Origin: Burkholderiaceae bacterium
Lineage (GTDB): Bacteria; Pseudomonadota; Gammaproteobacteria; Burkholderiales; Burkholderiaceae_E
Direction of reading: 5' to 3'
Length of the DNA: 64,000 nucleotides
Assembly: GCA_023954015.1 (NCBI GenBank)
Contig: JAMLIS010000003.1
Span: 1-64,000, forward strand
Shown: positions 58,099 through 64,000 of the stretch, piece by piece
Layout of the letters: the number at the start of each line of letters is the position of its first letter
Numbering within the stretch: position 1 is the first letter of the stretch
The notes under the pieces: generated by a model
The model's database searches: none
Told to the model about the DNA's origin: nothing
Seen by the model: the letters and a program-made list of their open reading frames with translations, nothing else
Program-made: the position numbers and the translations under genes

Positions 58099-59307
58099 CT
58101 AAGCCTTGATCACTCCGGCCATCGCCTTCGCCACGCCATCGATGTTTCCGCTGTTCAGCGCTGCCAGGCAGATGCGCCCGGTTCCCACGGCGTAGATTCC
58201 GAACTCTTCGCGCAGTCGGTCGACCTGCTGCGCGTTCAGTCCGGAGTAGGAGAACATTCCGCGCTGGCGTTCGACGAAGGAGAAGTCCTGGTCCACGCCG
58301 CTTGCGCGCAGTCGTTGCACGAGTCCGGTGCGCATCGCGCGGATGCGGTCGCGCATTCCGGCCAGCTCGCGCTCCCACAGCGCGCGCAACTCCGGCGTCG
58401 ACAGCACCGAGGCGACGATCGCCGCGCCGTGGGTAGGCGGGTTCGAATAGTTGGTGCGGATCACGCGCTTGACCTGGCTGGTGACGCGTGCGGTTTCGTC
58501 TCGATCGGCGGTGACGATCGACAGCGCGCCGACGCGCTCGCCGTACAGCGAGAACGATTTCGAAAACGAGCTGGAAACGAAGAAGGCCAGGCCGGAATCG
58601 GCGAAGCTGCGCACCGCCATCGCGTCGGCGTCGATGCCGTCGGCGAAGCCCTGGTACGCCATGTCGAGGAATGCGATCAGATCGCGCGAGCGAACGACTT
58701 CGACGACGTCGTTCCATTGCGCCGACGTCAGGTCGACGCCGGTGGGGTTGTGGCAGCAGGCGTGCAGGACGACGATCGAGTGCGCGGGAAGTCCGCGCAG
58801 CGCCCCGAGCATCGCGTCGAAACGCAGTCCGTGCGTGACCGCGTCGTAGTACGGATAGGCCTGCACGGCGAAACCGGCTGCCTCGAACAGCGCGCGGTGG
58901 TTCTCCCAGCTGGGGTCGCTGATCCAGACGCCCGCCTCGGGGAAGAGCCGGCGCAGGAAATCGGCTCCGACGCGCAGCGCGCCGGTGCCGCCCAGTGCTT
59001 CGAAGGTCGCCGCCCGCCCGGCGGCGATCAGCGGCGATTCGGCGCCGAACAGCAGCTTCTGCACCGCCTGGTTGTAGGCCCCGAAGCCTTCGATCGGCAG
59101 GTAGCCGCGCGCCGGGGCGGCGTCGACGCGCGCGCGCTCGGCGCGTCGCACGGCCTCGAGCAACGGAATCCGACCGCTGTCGTCGTAGTAGATGCCGACG
59201 CCCAGGTTCACCTTGTCGGTGCGCGGGTCGGCATGGAAGGCTTCGGTCAGGCCGAGGATAGGATCTCTCGGCGCCATTTCCACGGCGGAAAACATCGACG
59301 AAGTCAT
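58099..59307 (-). CDS. tyrB: Aromatic-amino-acid/aspartate aminotransferase
   Basis: A 402-residue class I PLP aminotransferase of the AspC/TyrB group. [20 protein letters not shown] is the family N-terminus and [14 protein letters not shown] the cofactor-binding Asn segment. The PLP lysine lies in [16 protein letters not shown]. The arginine of the TNYSNPP region and of [14 protein letters not shown] follows the family pattern. It may act on tyrosine, phenylalanine and aspartate. ATG 59307 is listed, and ATG 59295 is a close alternative. It is divergent from uvrB. Confidence 0.93.
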   Translation of the reverse strand: MTSSMFSAVEMAPRDPILGLTEAFHADPRTDKVNLGVGIYYDDSGRIPLLEAVRRAERARVDAAPARGYLPIEGFGAYNQAVQKLLFGAESPLIAAGRAATFEALGGTGALRVGADFLRRLFPEAGVWISDPSWENHRALFEAAGFAVQAYPYYDAVTHGLRFDAMLGALRGLPAHSIVVLHACCHNPTGVDLTSAQWNDVVEVVRSRDLIAFLDMAYQGFADGIDADAMAVRSFADSGLAFFVSSSFSKSFSLYGERVGALSIVTADRDETARVTSQVKRVIRTNYSNPPTHGAAIVASVLSTPELRALWERELAGMRDRIRAMRTGLVQRLRASGVDQDFSFVERQRGMFSYSGLNAQQVDRLREEFGIYAVGTGRICLAALNSGNIDGVAKAMAGVIKA

Positions 59308-59621
59308 CGCGGTCGAAACTCTTCGAGTGGGACGATCGGGTCCGCGCGCGGCTCGGTGCGCTGCAACATCAAACGCGCGCGACGCTGGATTTTTGGGTAG
59401 CTGGAGGCGATAATGACGGTTTTGCCGCAGGCACCTCGCACACTGGTGCAGGTGGATTTTCGGGGCAATCGCGCTCGCTTCGGGGTACCGGAAAATCCGG
59501 ACAGTGGCGATTTGTGCGATGCAACGAAAAACTGCCTTGCCGCTGTCGCGCGGCAGTGCGGGACAACCCTCGAATGCAGTTTAGCACGCTGCTCATCCGC
59601 GCCGATCCGGACCTCCGCCGC
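59308..59621. other. Divergent region between tyrB and uvrB
   Basis: A 314-bp region, less GC-rich than the genes. A GATAAT hexamer at 59409-59414 could be a -10 for uvrB. An 8-bp inverted repeat GGATTTTC/GAAAATCC spans 59453-59500. No LexA box of the CTGT-N8-ACAG type was found. A 70-codon frame crosses the region but has low third-position GC and is probably not a gene. Confidence 0.45.
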
Positions 59622-61757
<2,136 letters not shown>

Positions 61758-61794
61758 ACAGATTTCTTCGACTCACGCGGTTACGGGAACCAAT

Positions 61795-62316
61795 ATGGCA
61801 AAGAGAGAACCGGTATCGCTCGCGATGAACACGCGCGTGCTGTTCGTCTGCATGGGCAACATCTGCCGCTCGCCGATGGCCGAGGGCGTGTTCCGGACCC
61901 TGGTGCGCCAGGCCGGGCTCGACGAGGTCGTGCGGGTTGCCTCCGCCGGCACGCACGCCTTCCACATCGGCGAAGCGCCCGATCGGCGTGCCCAGGCGGC
62001 GGCATCGCGTCGCGGCTACGAAATCGCCGACCTGCGTGCCACGCGGGTGCGCGCGAACGATTTCGACGACCACGACCTCGTCCTGGCAATGGACTGGGAC
62101 AACCTGTCGGCGCTGCAACAGATGGCGCCGAAGAGTTCGCATCACAAGCTGCAGCTGCTGATGCGCTTTGCCACCGAGCACGAGACGGCGACGATTCCCG
62201 ATCCGTACTATGGGAGCGCCGAGGGCTTCGAGCAGACGCTCGACTACATCGAGGACGCCTGCAACGGCCTGCTCGAGCTCGCGAAGCGGCGCGCGACACA
62301 GGTCGCCGCAGCCTGA
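61795..62316 (+). CDS. Low-molecular-weight protein-tyrosine phosphatase
   Basis: A 173-residue phosphatase. The active-site loop is CMGNICRS, with nucleophile Cys19 and Arg25. The general-acid Asp is in the C-terminal DPYYGSAEGFEQTLDYIEDAC. Bacterial members often act on tyrosine kinases of exopolysaccharide synthesis, but no such locus is nearby. ATG 61795 or ATG 61825 (MNTRVLFVCMGN) may be used; the second is nearer the conserved start. It lies 37 nt after uvrB. Confidence 0.93.
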   Translation: MAKREPVSLAMNTRVLFVCMGNICRSPMAEGVFRTLVRQAGLDEVVRVASAGTHAFHIGEAPDRRAQAAASRRGYEIADLRATRVRANDFDDHDLVLAMDWDNLSALQQMAPKSSHHKLQLLMRFATEHETATIPDPYYGSAEGFEQTLDYIEDACNGLLELAKRRATQVAAA

Positions 62317-62325
62317 AGTCGTGGT

Positions 62326-62427
62326 GGGCGCCGCCCCCAGGGGCGGGGGGCGCCGCCCCTGGGCGGGAGCGCCGTCCCTGGGCGGGAGCGCCGTCCCTGG
62401 GAGGGAGCGCCGTCCCTGGGAGGCGCC
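62326..62427 (+). repeat. 19-bp GC-rich tandem repeat between the phosphatase gene and iscR
   Basis: About five copies of GGGCGGGAGCGCCGTCCCT (15-20 bp variants) are arrayed. Each unit contains a short GC-rich inverted element, so the transcript would be highly structured. Runs of GGG on one strand could form G-quadruplexes. Confidence 0.85.
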
Positions 62428-62454
62428 GTAGCGCCCCGCCCGGGGCAGGACAGT

Positions 62455-62475
62455 CGGGGCCGCGTAGCGGCCCCG
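62455..62475 (+). terminator. Hairpin downstream of the phosphatase gene
   Basis: A perfect 9-bp stem CGGGGCCGC/GCGGCCCCG with a 3-nt loop, followed by GCGTCGTCTTTG. It probably ends the uvrB-phosphatase transcript. The remaining part up to iscR holds a second short inverted repeat (TTTCCGA/TCGGAAA, 62699-62716) of unknown role. Confidence 0.5.
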
Positions 62476-62747
62476 CGTCGTCTTTGCCGCCCGGCCGCAG
62501 CGCCGAAAACCCGGTAGCCGACGAGGGTCTGCGCTAGGGATTTCCCTAGACGGGACGCTGGAATGCTTGTAGTTCGGCGCGACCCCTTTGGCGGGGGCGT
62601 GCGGTGCCGGCTTCCGGCTCGGAGAGCACAGCGAACCGGGCCTGGCGAAGCACCGCGGAGAACCACGGCGACAGAAACGAAAGGAAAAGCGGAAGCTGTT
62701 TCCGACTTTTCGGAAAGATTTCCCGGTGCCGCGGTAGACAACTCGCA

Positions 62748-62772
62748 ATATCAGACTAGACTAGTCCACTAC
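62748..62772 (+). promoter_or_regulatory. IscR box (type 1) upstream of iscR
   Basis: The 25-bp segment contains ATATCAGACT, AGACT and AGTCCACTAC, matching the type 1 IscR site pattern ATASYYGACTRWWWYAGTCRRSTAT at most positions. It ends 12 bp before the iscR ATG. It should allow repression by cluster-loaded IscR, i.e. autoregulation. Confidence 0.75.
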
Positions 62773-62784
62773 TCGGAGCTCTCC

Positions 62785-63315
62785 ATGCGACTCACCACGA
62801 AGGGACGCTTTGCGGTCACTGCGATGATCGACCTGGCCATGCGTCAGCATCACGGCCCGGTCACGCTCGCGGGGATCAGCCAGCGCCAGAAGATCTCGCT
62901 GTCGTATCTGGAACAGTTGTTCGGAAAGCTGCGGCGTAACGAACTGGTCGAGAGTACGCGGGGCCCGGGCGGTGGTTATACGCTGGCGCGTGCGATGAAG
63001 GACATCACCGTCGCCGACATGATCTTCGCGGTCGACGAGCCGCTGGACGCGACCCACTGCGCAGGCAAGGAGAATTGCCAGGACGAGGATGGTCCGTGCA
63101 TGACGCACGAACTGTGGACGAACCTGAACAAGCGAATGATCGAATATCTCGATTCGGTTTCGCTGGCGGATCTCGTCGAGCAGCAGAAGGGGCGCGAGAC
63201 GAAGTCGCATCCGCGGGAGATCTCGGTGCTCAAGGAACATCGCGCAGCGCTCGAGTTTCCGACCTCGACGCTGCAGCCGATCAAGCTCGAAAAGGGTCGC
63301 ATCACGACGTTGTGA
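62785..63315 (+). CDS. iscR: Fe-S cluster regulator IscR
   Basis: A 176-residue Rrf2-family winged-helix repressor. The start [19 protein letters not shown] is canonical. The 2Fe-2S ligands are Cys92, Cys98 and Cys105, with a nearby His108 ([17 protein letters not shown]). The C-terminus is somewhat extended ([16 protein letters not shown]). The ATG at 62785 is preceded by GGAG; upstream in-frame codons are not conserved. It overlaps an in-frame GTG of iscA, but the iscA ATG is 8 nt downstream. Confidence 0.96.
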   Translation: MRLTTKGRFAVTAMIDLAMRQHHGPVTLAGISQRQKISLSYLEQLFGKLRRNELVESTRGPGGGYTLARAMKDITVADMIFAVDEPLDATHCAGKENCQDEDGPCMTHELWTNLNKRMIEYLDSVSLADLVEQQKGRETKSHPREISVLKEHRAALEFPTSTLQPIKLEKGRITTL

Positions 63316-63323
63316 GGGAAGGA

Positions 63324-63662
63324 ATGGGTGAAGAATCGACGGGTGTGCGCCTCAGCGAGGCGGCCGCCCGCCATGTCGCGCGATCGCTCGAGCGCCGCGG
63401 CAAGGGCCTCGGGCTGCGCGTCGGCGTGAAGGCCTCGGGCTGCTCGGGCCTGTCGTACCAGCTCGAGTTCGCCGACGAACGCAAGGCCGACGACATCGAA
63501 TTCGAGTCGAACGGCGTGCGGGTGCTGATCGATCCGAAGAGCCTGCCGTACCTGGCCGGCATCGAGCTCGATTTCGTGCGCGAAGGGTTGAACGAAGGTT
63601 TCCGGTTCAACAATCCGAACGTCAAGGCCACCTGCGGCTGCGGCGAGTCGTTCGCTGCCTGA
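63324..63662 (+). CDS. iscA: Fe-S assembly scaffold/carrier IscA
   Basis: A 112-residue A-type carrier. The three conserved cysteines are Cys40 ([16 protein letters not shown]), Cys104 and Cys106 (TCGCGESF). It passes Fe-S clusters to apoproteins. GAGGGAAGGA precedes ATG 63324. It is directly downstream of iscR; the iscS and iscU genes that normally stand between them are absent here. IscA, SufA and ErpA are close relatives, and the [15 protein letters not shown] context favours IscA. Confidence 0.93.
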   Translation: MGEESTGVRLSEAAARHVARSLERRGKGLGLRVGVKASGCSGLSYQLEFADERKADDIEFESNGVRVLIDPKSLPYLAGIELDFVREGLNEGFRFNNPNVKATCGCGESFAA

Positions 63663-63743
63663 TTCGCATCCATTCGTCGAGGCACGGTGCCGGGGTCGGC
63701 GCTGCCGTGGCAGTCGCGCGCAGCCCGGGCCGTCGGCAGCGAG

Positions 63744-64000
63744 CTATGCGACCGGCTGCGGATTGCCGCGCGCAAGGCGCACGAGCGCGAGTATCGCGCC
63801 GAGGGCGCCCAGTGCCAGCAGGCCCAGCAGCGAGAGCCCGGCGGCAGGCCCTGCCGCCTCGAGTAGCGCCGAGAAAAGCACCGGGGCCGCGGCCGCCGCG
63901 ATGAAGCCGGGGCCGGCGATCCGGCCGAGCAGTTCGGCATAGCCGCCGCTGCCGAAGATCGCCAGCGGAAGGGACCCGCGCACGATCGTCATCAGCCCGT
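63744..64000 (-). CDS. C-terminal end of a probable MFS transporter (partial)
   Basis: Only the last 80-odd codons lie in the window; the gene continues beyond position 64000 on the minus strand. The visible part is hydrophobic and has two TM helices (about GFIAAAAAPVLFSALLEAAG and LSLLGLLALGALGAILALV) after the loop GSGGYAELLGRIAG, as in the last helices of major-facilitator proteins. Substrate and exact family cannot be given. It converges with iscA; 63663-63743 holds no recognised feature. Confidence 0.6.
   Translation of the reverse strand, partial: GLMTIVRGSLPLAIFGSGGYAELLGRIAGPGFIAAAAAPVLFSALLEAAGPAAGLSLLGLLALGALGAILALVRLARGNPQPVA

Noticed and set aside
59308-59621. LexA/SOS box for uvrB
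   Set aside because: No CTGT-N8-ACAG sequence was found; a lineage-specific LexA motif cannot be excluded.

Overview
The window is a high-GC chromosomal stretch that looks like a betaproteobacterium of the order Burkholderiales. The evidence is gene content and order: ndk-rlmN-pilF-rodZ-ispG-hisS-yfgM-bamB-der-hfq-hflX-hflK-hflC-DUF2065-hisZ-purA, surE-pcm-nlpD, and serC-serA. Almost everything is ordinary core chromosome. There is no prophage, insertion sequence or CRISPR array.

Layout. 1-1475: a 161-bp palindrome and metY (minus strand). 1596-8840: a Pil-Chp type chemosensory operon (pilG-like, a 29-codon micro-ORF, pilH, pilI, pilJ, pilL/chpA) with 4-nt overlaps almost throughout. 8974-14148: CBS protein, surE, pcm, a LysM-less nlpD, a PolB-type exonuclease and rlmD; the rpoS normally found after nlpD is absent. 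14275-31816: Bax inhibitor-1 protein (minus), then the long plus-strand block from ndk to purA and a phosphoribosyltransferase, covering envelope biogenesis (PilF, RodZ, BamB), isoprenoids (IspG), translation (HisS, RlmN, Der), RNA chaperoning (Hfq), membrane proteolysis (HflKC) and histidine/purine synthesis. 31856-37002: tRNA-Leu(CAG), rnr, rlmB, then a minus-strand set of nuclease, DUF883 protein and universal stress protein. 37204-43762: a Crp/Fnr regulator, a two-component pair and the B12-dependent ribonucleotide reductase NrdJ. 43967-51528: an 83-bp hairpin, LapA, and two neighbouring TRAP transporters of different classes (TAXI with fused permease and DUF1850; DctPQM) separated by a palindromic repeat. 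51650-57718: serA, serC, then an APH/P-loop kinase fusion, a DHH-type protein and a cation-efflux protein. 57761-58074: a tRNA-Asn gene split by a 238-nt group I intron. 58099-64000: tyrB, uvrB, a low-molecular-weight phosphatase, iscR with an IscR box, iscA without iscS/iscU, and the end of a probable MFS transporter.

The most notable item is the tRNA-Asn(GUU) gene, whose anticodon loop is interrupted by a sequence with the conserved P7 elements of Azoarcus-type group I introns and a P1 helix that fixes the splice site. Other points are long hairpins that start exactly at stop codons, frequent NTGA gene overlaps (including two CTGA cases that imply CTG starts), a PilJ homologue with no periplasmic sensor domain, a cysteine-free Fnr-like regulator, and a recurring TAGNAT-like -10 element.
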